From: Botryotinia globosa
Taxonomy: Eukaryota > Ascomycota > Leotiomycetes > Helotiales > Sclerotiniaceae
Reading direction: 5' to 3'
Assembly: GCA_014898425.1 (NCBI GenBank)
Contig: RCSZ01000010.1
Coordinates: 1,550,001-1,614,000, forward strand
DNA length: 64,000 bases
The position numbers were made by a program, and so were the translations under genes. Every line of letters starts with the position of its first letter. Position 1 is the stretch's first letter. The notes below the pieces were generated by a model, which was not told the origin of the DNA, did not search any database, and saw only the letters and a program-made list of their open reading frames with translations. Below, piece after piece: positions 10,664 to 22,515 of the stretch.

Positions 10664-12964
10664 GATGTTACAATTGATTTTATGTTACAAGACTCCCGGG
10701 AGGAATCGCGTCCTTAGACAATGGAGTAGTAAGTGTGATTAAAGTTATCAGCGGAAGAACATATTATAAACATAAAATACAGAGTGGCCAGCAACAAAGC
10801 GAGATACAGCACAGCTGAAAGAGTGTAAGTGAGGATAAGAATGAGAAGAGTTTTTAATTATTGCAATAATCTATATATCATTTCGAAGAACGTCGGCGGT
10901 ACGTTCGAAACTCAGAACTCCTGAGAATTAGATATGTGATACGAGCCATTATTGGAGGATCAGATCTGTGAAATATGAATGGCACAATCCTTCAGGGGTC
11001 TGAAGTGCTCTAAACGCGGGGTCGTTTGACAAGCTTTCCAGAAAATTATGACATTTAACTTACATTTCAATTAATACAATTTCTCCAACATACAAGAAAA
11101 TCATTTCGAAATCCTCTAGTATAGTAAAAGGAAACAAAGCTTCAGAAATTTATCTGGGGAACAAATTGCTACCAATCTTGCAATAGAGAATGATATCTGG
11201 TCAAGTCTGACTTGGGTTGTTACTGTGTCACACACGGAACATGACCGGAACGTCCAGATTGTTTAGCAATGGGGTAAGAATGGATGAACTGCATCCAAAT
11301 TTAAGAATGATATTTATATCGGATCAAAACAGAATGAAAGATGGGACGGAATATCAAACGATGCGTTGTGCTTCCTTACAAGGTGGATTTCCCATCCTTG
11401 GCTTATCTCACATCTGAAACCCGAAAGGGAAGATTTCATAAATATGCCAGGATTCATCGCATCATCTTGAGACCCACGAGCTTGATTCCAACTTTAATTC
11501 TCCGGTGATAATGGACATTTAAAATACTTAGGTTGTAGATAGTCAGCTTCGTGGCGATGACATCACAATCTGTGGTTGCTCTATTCCTCAATTCTCAATA
11601 GATCGATGAAGCCGAAACTTTTTTTGCGAGCTGTATTTTCAAGACTCAATACTGTCTCCTTGACTGCTCCAGTGAAGATGTGTTGTGAATAAAGATGATT
11701 TGATTCTGCGCGCCGCTGCGTGAAGTTGACACTTGGAATGGATTTTTCAACTTTTTCTCAAGGTTTCAGTGTGGTATTGTGAAACACTGAAGTACAATTT
11801 GCTGCCATTTTCTAAATCATAAGAGATGCAACTTCGCATCTTTGAGCTATCGATTGATCCGTAACATACATCATAACTCCTTCGACGTGCAAAACGACGC
11901 CTCAGAAGCGCGTCTGAGCTGGAGGATTAGCTCGAGCTTCCCCACCCAGAGAAGTATGTAGGGAAAACATTCTTTTGCCTCCTCGTGGAATGAAAGAAAC
12001 TTCTTCATTTGTCTGGATGAAAAATTTAAACAGCTATTTTAGTACGGGTCCAGCCCTAGATGGGCTGCAAGATCGCGTAGTACAAAATCAATGCGAAGTC
12101 TGAGAGGTGGTTTAATAAACCACACAAAAAACCTCGAATAATTGAATCATGAGATAATTGGATTGAGCACGTGTAGATCAACCTTATCTCTATACCTGGA
12201 TATGAGTAATAAAAACCTGAGCGCATCCCATTCCCAGTCCAAATTTCATTCACGCGGTGACTTGTCATGCCAGTTGTGATCACGTTCACCACAGGCAGCC
12301 TCCTTTATCCAGGGTCCTGATAATTACTATTTGAATTCCAGAGGCTGGCTGCTTTCTATAGCGATCTGCAAGACCCAGTCCTTTCCACGTCGGCAAACGA
12401 AGTCATCGGTATTGAAATGCTATGATTAAAAGTGTGATGGAGAGAGATGATGGAACTCGTGGTTGTTGTGATAATATGGTAGCAGGTAATAAGACTTAAT
12501 ACAATCTGAAAGGAAGCTCATTAGGAAAGTTAAATCGGCAGATGGTGAGGTTGCCCGTGATCTCGGTCGGGATTTACCGACACTATAATAATCCGGGCGT
12601 GTTCAGGCGACAATTATCCACGACGAGACCTCAACCATGAAAATGCTTCACATCGACCTTGAGTTTCTCATGTTCCCTTCTTTTAAATAACAGACTGGGT
12701 CATCAGGGGGAAGCTTCGTCTGATCACGAACGAAGGTAATGATCATTTATCACGATACTGGTGGGAGCGACCTACCTTGGTTGTAATTACTGAATCAGAC
12801 TCGATCATGATTTAGTCGCGTGAACTTTGTTTTTCTGTCTATCAACATGAGGACATGATGGGACATCCAAATGCATATATATCCTCTCTCGCGCCTCTGT
12901 ATCCGTACTTCTTCTTCAACACATCAAACTACGCAGTAAGTCCTTTTTTCAATCAACTTTAAAC
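10664..12964. other. Divergent intergenic region, 2.3 kb, no gene seen
   Basis: Lies between the GPI-protein gene and the SLATT gene, transcribed away from each other, and should carry both promoters. Close to the SLATT start there is a TATA-like GCATATATATCC near 12872-12883, then a CT-rich leader. Open frames inside (for example 11217-11417 and 12056-12292) are short and lack coding texture. No repeat or RNA was recognised. Confidence 0.4.
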
Positions 12965-13729
12965 ATGTCCGCAGAAAATACCCCTCTCTTGTCTGAGCTC
13001 GCTCCTTCGCATCACCGCCATGCATCTACCTCATCCTCGGCATCGTTCTTTCCACCTGCCCTCCAGAAATTTCGTCTCGCAGTCGGTATCAATGTTCCCA
13101 TAACCTCACCTGCCAATTCTCCGCCCTCTGACTTCGAAAGTCTACGTGGAAATGCCTACGGTATTTACAAGTCCGTTCTTATTCAACAACGCAACTTCTC
13201 CTTGCAATATCATTTTATGGAAGGCGTATACTATATCTCTATACTCTCGCAGCTCTTTATCGGTGGTGTCCTCGCTTCATTTGGCCAGCTATCCCAAATA
13301 TATCCGCAGGCAGTTCCTATATTGGGAGTTGCCAACACATGTTTAGCTGGAGTCCTAGGACTCCTGAAGAGTCAAGGATTGCCCGATCGATTACGCAAAG
13401 ACGAGTTTGAGATGCGAAAAGTCCAAGACTTTATCGAGGAATGCGATGCCAGGCTGGCAATTGGATGGGGAGAGACGATCAGTGAATCAGAGGTGGATGG
13501 TCTGATTAAGGAAGTTTTTAATCATTATAGTGTTGCGAGAGACACCACAGAGATGAACAGACCGACCAATTACACATATCAGTCTGACGCAGATGGCACT
13601 GGAAACGGAGGAGCGATGAACCTACAGCGCAAAGTGCGTTCTGAGTCGGCAAATCGTAGAAGTTCGATCGGAGGCAGGCAGAGTAATATTTCGGTCGGTG
13701 GGAATGGGAAATCTTTGCAAATTTATTAG
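12965..13729 (+). CDS. SLATT-domain (fungal type) two-transmembrane protein
   Basis: Single exon of 254 residues from ATG 12965 (MSAENTPLLSELAPSHHRHA). The first 55 residues are Ser/Pro-rich. Residues about 57-190 match the fungal SLATT domain (SMODS and SLOG-associating 2TM effector): a conserved lead helix (FESLRGNAYGIYKSVLI), two membrane helices at about 88-107 (YYISILSQLFIGGVLASFGQ) and 116-134 (AVPILGVANTCLAGVLGLLK), and a charged post-TM helix (LPDRLRKDEFEMRKVQDFIEE). The remaining tail is polar and likely disordered. In prokaryotes SLATT proteins are predicted membrane-perturbing effectors of nucleotide-signalling conflict systems; for the fungal branch no role is established that I know of. 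No partner enzyme (SMODS, SLOG, TIR or NLR) lies beside it here. A TATA-like motif and CT-rich leader precede the start. Confidence 0.85.
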   Translation: MSAENTPLLSELAPSHHRHASTSSSASFFPPALQKFRLAVGINVPITSPANSPPSDFESLRGNAYGIYKSVLIQQRNFSLQYHFMEGVYYISILSQLFIGGVLASFGQLSQIYPQAVPILGVANTCLAGVLGLLKSQGLPDRLRKDEFEMRKVQDFIEECDARLAIGWGETISESEVDGLIKEVFNHYSVARDTTEMNRPTNYTYQSDADGTGNGGAMNLQRKVRSESANRRSSIGGRQSNISVGGNGKSLQIY

Positions 13730-15075
13730 TGTGCTCTGCGTCTTTGGCCCACACTTTCAGGTCCTCGCTACCCCTAGCATCTTTTTCTCTGGAGGAGTTT
13801 CAATACCCTACAAGTTATCATACCAATTAATTCGAATTGCCCGTTCAGACTTCATGATGAGACCTTGTTCTAGAGTTTTGCGACCTGAAAGTGAAATTGA
13901 CGACCATTGCTATTGGTCCCCGCATAACAAACAGGTCAGGTTAACATGACACCTAATTCGGACTGTTCGGGTTGCATCTTGTCATTTGAAACACCATGAT
14001 TTCCCAAGTATTCCTCTTCAGAACGATGTTGGTGTTCAGGAGCAAACTGGAGACCAGTCGAGGGATTCATCGTTGAAGAGCTCGTTCTCGAAGACCAAAG
14101 TATGAGAGATTCTCATGATATGAAGTCATGATCATGATGAATGAGAATGTTTTTTCGGGCTCTCACCAAAATATGGGGATTTCCGATATTAATGATTTCT
14201 AATGCTAGTATTTAGGTAGGTGGTGGGTTTTTAGTGTGGGGTGTGGGAATAAGAAGAGCTGAGTTCGATACTTGTAACTTCATGCATGTCCCTGAAATTC
14301 TTGGAGTGCAGTATAGTGCGGCACAGATACATATCCCTTACTCCCTTCAAAGTTCAAAAACTTGTACGATATACGGATGACAGTATGAGGTATCGCGTGA
14401 CACCGAGGCTCCATTATTGGCGGTCATGGAGATCATTTTGACTGCACTATGGATAAGAATTCATCGGATTGTTCTATTATCTTGACTACTTCTTATAAGG
14501 TTCCATGCGTTGAGTTTCCAACATTGGCATTCCGTGCGAGTAACTTTAGCCCGGTAATATATATACTGCTCGCACTTGTTGGATAGTAGTAATAATGGAA
14601 GCTCTAGCTATAAACTGCTAAAGCTCCCTATGCAGTTGGGCTATTCCATAAGCTATTCAAGCAGTCCATCCAATCTTATGCTCCAGATTTTCACAAGTCT
14701 AGAGCAATCATTCGGGCTAGATTGCAACACAGATTAGGTAGCTCACGGGTCTGTAATCTCATGCAAATCGCCTATCCTAAATAATCTTGACCACCTAACA
14801 GCACTCGTCGGCAATCTTTTCCTTTGCTATCAGTTTCTCAATATTGAGTTCTGTACATTCACCTTGATCTGTATCGTGGCTCGTACAGACCCGAATTCAG
14901 CCTTATTTCAATGTTGTAACCGCAATACTTCCTTCCTTACATCTTACGTGAATAGAGTTTTCCTCCTATTCATACTTTGCTAAATAGATATGAAGACCTC
15001 GGACAGGTAGAGCATGCGGGGTAAGTACCATCATCACTCTAGATGGCAGTCGATACTAACTCCACGATCTTGTAG
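13730..15075. other. Intergenic stretch with no recognised gene
   Basis: About 1.3 kb following the SLATT gene. It has multiple short frames and no coding texture. The last ~60 bases (15,021-15,075) look like an intron (GTAAGT start, CTTGTAG end) leading into the Zn2Cys6-like remnant. No repeat was recognised. Confidence 0.35.
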
Positions 15076-15743
15076 TGTACAAATTGTGAAGCATTCTTCT
15101 TGGACTGCAATATTCCTCCGCGAAAGAAGAACGTGAGCAGGGAAGGAACGTCCGCCGGAAGGAGAAAGTCTGCCGGTTCATTGTCAGTACTCAGACCAAG
15201 ATCTTGCTGAAATTTACCCCTCAAATTTTTGCTTTTGTATTCTTACACGAATATAGAGTTTAGCAGCGCAGTCATGTCGATGAGAACGGCGATGGAGAAG
15301 AGGAGAAGAATGATGATGATGAGCTTTCTCGGCCAGTCGCGTCAAATCAAGATGATTTTGCCTCTCTGATTCTTCAAGCTGGTCACCATATCAAGCTGCA
15401 ACCTGATAGTACCAAACAATACGTCAAATTGATAAGTCCATCAATTTCTTCATCAGGAATTGAAAATCCTGGAAAAGTAGGATACTTACAGGAGAAATCA
15501 TCATTGGCAATGCTCATGAAGGACTATTATGGCACAACGGATGCTGTGCATTATCCTCTACCGGAGGTTCATGCAACGATGGTACGACCTTGAAAATCAG
15601 CCTCCCTTGCTTCTAATGCATAATGAGGCGAATTCAGGTAACTATTCTTTGATATCTAGTCCCTAAGAGAGAAATGGCAGAGCTGTAATGAGTTGCATGC
15701 CGAGCATCCAGAATTACGAATGATCAAATCTCAACCTTCATGA
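15076..15743 (+). pseudogene. Remnant of a Zn2Cys6-type transcription factor gene
   Basis: Three exons can be joined in phase: 15076-15186, 15264-15581 and 15660-15743, with introns starting GTACTC and GTACGA and ending TTTAG and TCTAG. They encode about 170 residues beginning CTNCEAFFLDCNIPPRKK, which fits the second half of a fungal binuclear zinc cluster (C-x2-C-x6-C followed by basic residues). An acidic linker (DENGDGEEEKNDDDELSRP) follows, then an unrecognised tail ending LRMIKSQPS. The expected first half (CxxCRxRKxxC) is missing: the exon upstream, ending at 15020, reads only RPRTGRACG before an in-frame stop and has no ATG. I therefore call it a broken or truncated gene. A mariner-type MITE begins 160 bases downstream. 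The zinc-cluster reading is inference from spacing; it could instead be an unrelated short gene. Confidence 0.5.
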
Positions 15744-15902
15744 GTGGGAAACAAAATCATGACTGCGGAAAAAGTCTTGAGAATCCATGATCTGGATTAT
15801 ACAGCTTAGTAGAATTATAACATACCTCGGTCGATTGGGCTTTCGTTCAAGCAAATTGATTTTCGAATTATTATATCTATTAACAATCCGTGTCCAGCCC
15901 TA

Positions 15903-16299
15903 ATAGTCGGCTCTTATAAGCGGCCTCCTAATTCCTAGTCGGGGAAAGCGGTTGTTCTCGGAAAACGGTTGTCCCCAAAAAACTTTGAAAATACTATAAT
16001 AATTGAATTATATTAATTACAATCTTTATAAATTATATAATTATTGATAAAATATTAATTCTTATTATTTTTTTATTTTTTATTTTTTATTTATTATAAT
16101 AAATAAAATTAAAATTAAATATAATAAATAATATTATTGAATTTAATAAGATTATAATAATTCAATAATATCAAATCCACTATTCTTTTTTTCAGAATTG
16201 AATAAAATATATACCAAGATTTTTTGGGGACAACCGCTTTCCGGGGACAACCGCTTTCCCCAACTAGGAACTAGGAGGCTGCTTATAAGAGCCGACTAT
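15903..16299. mobile_element. Tc1/mariner-type MITE, 397 bp, TA target duplication
   Basis: Terminal inverted repeats of about 80 bp: the left end reads ATAGTCGGCTCTTATAAGCG and the right end is its complement with few mismatches. Both ends are flanked by TA (15901-15902 and 16300-16301). Within each inverted repeat a motif GGAAAGCGGTTGTC (or a close variant) occurs twice in tandem. The centre, about 15,985-16,215, is extremely AT-rich and non-coding. The TA flank and lack of coding capacity fit a non-autonomous mariner-like element. The superfamily is inferred from the duplication only. Confidence 0.85.
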
Positions 16300-16301
16300 T
16301 A

Positions 16302-17711
16302 TCATTCCAGTCCAGTCTTTCGGATCCCGTATTGTGGGGAAAGCCGCATGCGAGATGCTGCATTTCCTATGCACTAATCACTTACATGACCACTCAACCT
16401 GTTTTGCACCATCTGATGTTCTACATTATTGCTTATTTGAAGTTCCTTGCATGGCAAAAACACCTCGGCATGATATTGCAGAGTGGTTAGATGTTTCATA
16501 CTGTGCTCAGATAACTGTATAAAAGCATCATTGTATATGCTTCTTTTAAATCTATCATGAACACTCTCGTTAAAGATGCGATTGGCTCAGGGATCCTGTT
16601 TCAAGAAACAATTTACTCCACTTGCTTTCAGATCAAATTTTTTTTGGAAACTCAACAATAGATCATAGCTTAGACCAGACAAAACCCCATTTATATGAGA
16701 TGAAAGGAGTAATGTTATTTTGAGAAACTGCAATCTATGATCCCGATTCATCTTTGAACCTTACCCGTAGATCATGATCTACATGCAAGTGTCATGGCGT
16801 GGCGGCAGTCATGTTGGAAAATTGCGGGGAAACCTTGTCATAATGACATTGACTAATGCGAAAAAAACGTCTTGATTTTGGGGTTTTTTGCGAACCTCAT
16901 CCTCCTTCTTGGTGTTCTTCAGAGTACATCTCTCAAACTTATGATGTATCTCTTGGAGAACAACAAAGCGCCGAGGTATTTTCATATTCTTCAATGCAAT
17001 GTCAACAAACCCTTAATAGACAGTTCAGATGACGATCGTAGAGAGGGTGTATACAGTTCTTGCATTCCATTGGAATGACATTGAAAATCAGAGATTGGAT
17101 GAAGATACCCCGCATTCTTTGCTCACATCGGTTTGCATCTACGAGGTACAGACATGGAGCACTAACTCCCGGCATTGCAGACTCCAAGAACACCTCGGGA
17201 CGACATCAGGACAGTGACATATCAATTTTGTGCATTTGCTTCTGCTAGAAGTCGTATAAGCATATTCTTAGTGGGAAACACAGGAATGAACTGGAGTATT
17301 TGGTCCCCACTTGGTACAACGGGAGAGCGTCTCTTCGCAAAAGGAATATTCAGCGGGAAGACCCGCTTTTTACCCCTTCATATATTCTAGACGAATACCT
17401 CGGGAATTTCAAGCCAGCAAGTGATGAGTTTGTTTTTCTCCCTTGTCTAGGTGTTAGCTCAGTGTTGTGGGTAAGAATTATTGATGTAATGTGAGCCAAG
17501 TTAATGGGATGAGGCTGGCGAAACATATCAAGGTAGTGTATATATATATATATATATATATGAGCTTAGAATATCCTCTGATTTTTGGTTTATCAGTTTC
17601 ATCTCATCTCATCTCTTCTCTTCTGATTCTGTATCTCTCATCCACACTGTTACTTCTCTGCTAAACACACCCATCTTAATCCAGCCACTCACCCACAACA
17701 CATCACTCAAA
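16302..17711. other. Intergenic region upstream of the cutinase gene
   Basis: About 1.4 kb. Several overlapping open frames of 60-70 codons occur on both strands between 16,800 and 17,500 (for example 16809-16994 minus and 17029-17217 plus). Their density suggests either a decayed gene or chance, and none matches a family I know. A (TA)n tract at 17,538-17,561 and a CT-rich run at 17,598-17,640 lie just before the cutinase and are probably promoter and leader. Confidence 0.35.
17538..17561. repeat. (TA)n tract in cutinase promoter
   Basis: About 12 TA units, 150 bases before the cutinase start and followed by CT-rich sequence. It may act as a TATA region. Confidence 0.7.
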
Positions 17712-18626
17712 ATGCATTCACCACTCGTACTACTCTCCCTCCTCTCCATCTTATCCAATTCCCTCATCTACGCAAACCCTCTCCCTCTCCCCATTCCCGT
17801 GCCCGAAACTCCCGCCGTCAACTCAACCGCCGCCTGCACCGACATCCGCATCATCACCGCGCGCGCATCCACCGAATTGCCCGGCGAAGGTATCATCAGT
17901 TCCCTCGCTTCAGCCATCCAACTCGCTACTAGCAAATCGGTCACGCGGACTTCGGTTTCCTATCCGGCGCTGCTGGCTCCTTACGCACCCAGTGTTGCAA
18001 GTGGTGTTGCGGCTATGAAAGCGGATATTATCGCGGCCGTTGATGCGTGTCCATCGCAGAAAATTGTTCTCTTGGGATATTCTCAGGGTGGTGAGTTTCT
18101 TCTGATTTACGTCTTGTATTATTTCTGGAATGCTGATTTGTGATGATTGTACAGCGGAATGTATCAGTGATACGCTTGGAGGTGGAGGAGGCGGAACGCT
18201 GGGAACGAAAACTCCGGCGATCGACTCTGCGTATGGTTCGCATGTGAAAGCAGCTGTTATGGTATGTATTTCCTCCCTTTTCTATTCCTTTATTCCTTCT
18301 CTCTTCCATTTCTCTTTTTTTAGCCGATATTCTTCTCTTACAGTTGACGCCCATATCACATGATCTCTAACAATCTCCTCAAATAGATGGGTGATCCTCG
18401 CTACATGGTCAATCAACAATCCTTCCACGTCGGAACCTGTTTCCAAAACGGACTCTTTCCCCGCTCGAGCGATCAATCGCTCACAGCCTATTCGAGTATC
18501 GTGAAATCGTACTGCGATCTTGGAGATCCGTTTTGCTGCTCGGGGTTGGATACTTTGGCCCATTTGACATACGTGACGAAGTATCAATCTTTGGCTTTGT
18601 CATTTGTTTTGGGGAAGATCGCTTAG
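17712..18626 (+). CDS. Cutinase / acetylxylan-esterase family (CE5) secreted hydrolase
   Basis: Exons 17712-18090, 18155-18261 and 18387-18626 (introns 64 and 125 nt, GTGAGT..ACAG and GTATGT..ATAG) give 241 residues. Residues 1-21 are a secretion signal (MHSPLVLLSLLSILSNSLIY); a Pro-rich spacer follows. The alpha/beta-hydrolase features of family CE5 are complete: CTDIRIITARAST near residue 42, the nucleophile Ser124 in GYSQG, Asp209 in CDLGDPFC and His221 in LAHLTY, with paired Cys (C42/C113, C180, C205, C212, C213) for disulfides. Enzymes of this family cleave cutin esters or xylan acetyl groups outside the cell and are common in plant-associated fungi. Cutin and acetylxylan specificity cannot be told apart here. 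The intron inside the GYSQG region and the AAVMMGDPRY junction are both in phase. Confidence 0.93.
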
Positions 18627-21600
18627 GGGGAGAGGGAAATAGTGAGTGGGGTGTGATTGAAGAAATCGATGAACTACGTCTACTTGGATGATGGTACAAT
18701 TTCTGCTTCTCTTTTTTTCCTCTTCTTTGTATTTAACTTTTTTATAGTAATGAGATTGGTCTAGGGGAAGTGGCATTCAACATGCTAGTTATGAAGTCTT
18801 TCTTCCATCTTTGAATCTTCTGAATTTTGTATGTGTGCGTGTGCGTATATGTAAAAAGTTGTACTACAGTGTCAATGCTTCCGGAATCATACACCCATAT
18901 ACTAAGATGCTATCCATTCACTTGTGATTTTTAGAGCTAGTACATATCGAGGTTCTTGCATCGTAGTCTCGAAGTAGTGGTGATAAAATTCTACTTCCAG
19001 AGGGAATAAAAACAATATTCAATGAAGGATTCAAACCTAGAGTCTAACTTCACAAAACCTATTTTTGTCGCTCTTCAAATGAACTTATTCCGCAAAACAG
19101 TTGTAAGATCTAATAGCATGTTTCGAAACCCTATAAGATCTATGCTATATCTCCGGCCCAAAATTGAGTTTGCAATCCAACCTGGATTTCTCCCGGTAAA
19201 ATGACACCTCGCAGAATAGAGCACAGTATTGTTATGAAGAGCCTGCCAACTATATCACAATTCTCAATTTTGAAAATGTTACACTAAACTCCGAGAATAA
19301 AGGGTTTCAGGTGGAAATGCGTTGACTGAAAGAAAATAAGAAGATATATTGAAAAGGGACGACCAGAATTGGGATATCGATCTAGAGCTACTATTCATGA
19401 CCTTTTCTAGACCAATGTCTCAAAAAAGCCAATCGCTCATATGATACGAGCCTAAAATAACAAAGATTCCAGCGTTGAAAGTGGAAAGCACGAGGAATCT
19501 ACAAGTAAGCGTCATGATGAGTTCAACCACAGCGAGTAGACTATCCTGAACTACCATCAAGTCTAATCCATACCAAGCTTTTTACACAGGACACTGTAGA
19601 TGAATCCATTCCGGACAATAAACAAAGACTTTCGCCTTTTCATATCCACAACTAAATTATCTAACGAGCCGGAGCCCGAATCTAAGTGTTTCTCTTCCAC
19701 GTTTAGATACTCACCCTTTTTTCTGCCTATGTGTCGCTCAAAGCTTGTGATATGACGAACATTCTTGAATTCAAGGAATCTCCACGCCTTGCTGCCTTTG
19801 TAGCCGCAGCGTAACTCGAGCCGAACCGTACCGATAACAATAGCTCCTTCCGCCGCTGCGTTGAATCAATCGTCGGGGGATGGTTTTGTATTTGAGAAAA
19901 ACGGATTGCATGGGTGTGGAATGGAACTTTTTATCGGGATCAAATGCCCAGTATGTGAGACGATCTGGTATCATGGGTTTATTGGGTTTGCTTCCCACGA
20001 TGAAGACTCTGAGGGATTGACCAATAAAGTTCTTAGTGGAATATTGTGTGTTAGAATGTTTCGAAGCAGCTTTCTGGAATCTCAGAATAGGTGGTGGAAA
20101 GATTTCTTGATATGTTTGATTGACGCTGAACACCCTTTTAAGAATTAGTCAAGCGCGTCAGTCAAAACATACAACTTGAAAAAACTAATCACTTTACCAC
20201 TTTATCAGACTTTAAGAGAACAATTTCGGTGCAGATGATAAGAAGTAGTGATCAGAAGAAAGAACAATAAGGACTGGATCATAATATTGTGTGTCAAAAG
20301 ATGGTAGAAGAGGAAGGGGCAGAGACGAAAGGGGGATGCTTTTAACGATAGAAATTTCCTCGCTTCTCGATTTAATACCTAGTAGATAGATTAGACACAA
20401 GAAAAGGAGAGAATAACTTGCAAGATGAGAGGTGATCAATAGATGCCTATTAACCCCCAAATTAGATGTTCTCATTCACACTAATTTGCATTATCAAATC
20501 TTTCATCAACTACCCACCTAACAAAGCAATATTTCGAATAGCTGATTTGAATTCTCGCTCAAGATGAATGACCTCAATTCCATTTTCATCAAGCTCAACC
20601 TCAAGTAAATGATTACACATCCACAGCAGAGCTAGGTAGGTAGACAAAAAAGACGTGATGCCAATCTATCGACAAGAGATCATGGTAGAATTGCTTCAAC
20701 ATACTCCTGCGGGGCTAAGACTTGAGAAACTGTACCATTTTCTATGTCAATATAACACCGCAAGAAGACAAGATGTCAGTTTCCATTCTTTATTGTCGTG
20801 TCTCAACCTGTAGACTATTTCATGCAGAAATTTGATGATTGCCAGACAGCCAAGTCCCAGCTTAACTCTTCCGAATAAGACGTATAATTCAAGCTTTGTA
20901 TATCTCGTACTCGATGCAGAGGATAATGCTAAAAATCAACATGCTTAGCACCTCACTTACCAACAATTTTCTAGTCCTGAAACATCTTTACAGAAACTGT
21001 GAATACATGAGCATGAAACTGGATATTTATTGGTCACTGATGAGTCAAGAGCTTCAGTATTGTAGAACACGCTGTCACAAGTTCCTCCTTCTTTCCTTTG
21101 GCGTTCTATGCAAATCTTGATTTCAATATCAATACCATGGGAATGTATTTGCTTTATCGACTACTGGATTATATACACTTGTGTACCTAGGTATTCAGTA
21201 ATACTTCAATCCAAGCAATCAAATCAGTAACTATAAGACTTCAACAAGAGGAAATCATCAAGTCCACCCTCGAGCGAGAGACGTGACAGAACTGAATAAA
21301 AAAACACTCAAGAAATTTTAAGTTTAATCGCAAATTTGCATGGTATAGAAATTTTTGAACATCTTCGGCCAAACTTTGGGGGAAGTAAAAGATCAAGGAA
21401 AATGTGTGACACCAAGTCTCCATTTGATAGCAACTAAGCGATACCTCTACCTAGTAGTTATCGATGTGCTTTTGTCAATCTTTCATTAACCCAACAGCAT
21501 TTTTCTCAAACCTGATAATGAGTTATTGATATAATATTGAATTTTCCTTGTCCTTTGGTTAAATACCCTTTTTGAAATTAACGAAAGCAATTTATAGAAA

Positions 21601-21751
21601 CCTGAACTGAGCTCGAATTCATGGATGAGTCAGTGACTTCAAAGACCATTCGCCCTTGCACTGCTTGTCTTACTCTGAGTATTTCCATGAGAAGTCATAT
21701 ACTTCCAATATAGGTCAATCGACTTTCTGAACTCCGTTCCTAGTCACCACC
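18627..21751. other. Long intergenic stretch, no gene supported
   Basis: About 3.1 kb. The longest frame (minus strand, 20,130-19,771, about 119 codons) lacks an ATG, starting from a GTG. It is preceded by branch- and acceptor-like sequence (TTGACTAATTC..TTCAG), so a spliced unknown gene is conceivable but not supported. A 20,475-20,212 minus frame with an ATG is hydrophobic at its N-terminus but matches nothing. One TACCTAGGTA palindrome lies at 21,184-21,193. Confidence 0.35.
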
Positions 21752-22515
21752 TCAATGAATACCATTTAGTAGAGTTTCACCCTCAGCACTATTTCCTCCT
21801 TCCCCATCACGCTCCAAAATCCAATCCCTCACTGCACCCTTCCAGTCACTAACCCTTCCATCCCCAACTTTCACACTAACAACCCTAACCTCCTCCCCCT
21901 CCACAAATACTCTTCCCCCATCTCCCTCTCCAGCCCTAACTCCCTCCTCCCCAAGAAAAACACAATTCTCCAAATGTTTCTCCCTCAACCATTTTTCCTC
22001 CTCTCCTCCCCTTTCGACTATCCTGGCTTCTCCATTAATCGTCGCACTAATACTACTAATCGCACTCGTATTCAAACCTATCAGCATTTCCGCCAAACTG
22101 CTTCTCCCCCCCGCATTCCGCGGCGGACTCGTAGCTCTGTTTCCCGTGGGCGGCCTATGCGAGACCCAATCGTGGACTAATAACGAAACGTGTGGGTTTT
22201 CAAGAAGATTGTGGGTTTTCTTCGAGGAGGGATTCGTCGTCATTATGATGGTGGGATAGGGAGACCAGGGGGTTCTGGGCAGATAGGTATAGTTCATGAG
22301 AGAAACGTGAGGACGGAGGGATGTGCATGTTGCAAGATGAAGCTATGGATTATATAGTATTAGTGTTGCTCGTGATGAAGATGTAATTGAGAAAGGTGAC
22401 GACGTACAAATCTAGCATTTTCTAAACATTGAACTACTTCCGATGGTAAAGTTCTCGAGACTTGGAGATTGGTGGTGCCAGCTGAGGCTTCGTAATTTAA
22501 AGGAGCTTCCGCCAT
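21752..22515 (-). CDS. Pyridoxamine 5'-phosphate oxidase-like FMN-binding protein
   Basis: Exons 22515-22408 and 22342-21752, with a 65-nt intron (GTACGT..CATAG), give 232 residues from MAEAPLNYEASAGTT. The join yields LPSEVVQCLENARFLHLATC and SLRPHVSLMNYTYLP, the N-terminal strands of the split-barrel flavin-binding fold. IIMTTNPSSKKTHNLLENPH at about 68-87 is the FMN-contact region of the fungal PNPOx-like family, and VSLLVHDW follows. Family members bind FMN; a few act as oxidases or reductases and most have no known substrate. The C-terminal third is acidic and Gly/Val-rich. The gene is head-to-head with the lipoyl transferase gene, 573 bases apart. The start is fixed by the only ATG in the first exon. 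Family call good; substrate unknown. Confidence 0.88.

Noticed and set aside
16809..17500. Cluster of 60-70-codon frames on both strands, considered as a decayed HET-type or other gene
   Set aside because: No conserved motif could be matched in any frame.
19025..19045. GATTCAAACC-like sequence examined as a tRNA T-arm
   Set aside because: No cloverleaf could be completed around it.
19771..20130. 119-codon minus-strand frame without an ATG
   Set aside because: Begins with GTG; an acceptor-like site precedes it but no in-phase upstream exon was found and no family is recognised.
20212..20475. Minus-strand 87-codon frame with ATG and hydrophobic start
   Set aside because: No similarity known and no splice continuation in frame; could be chance.
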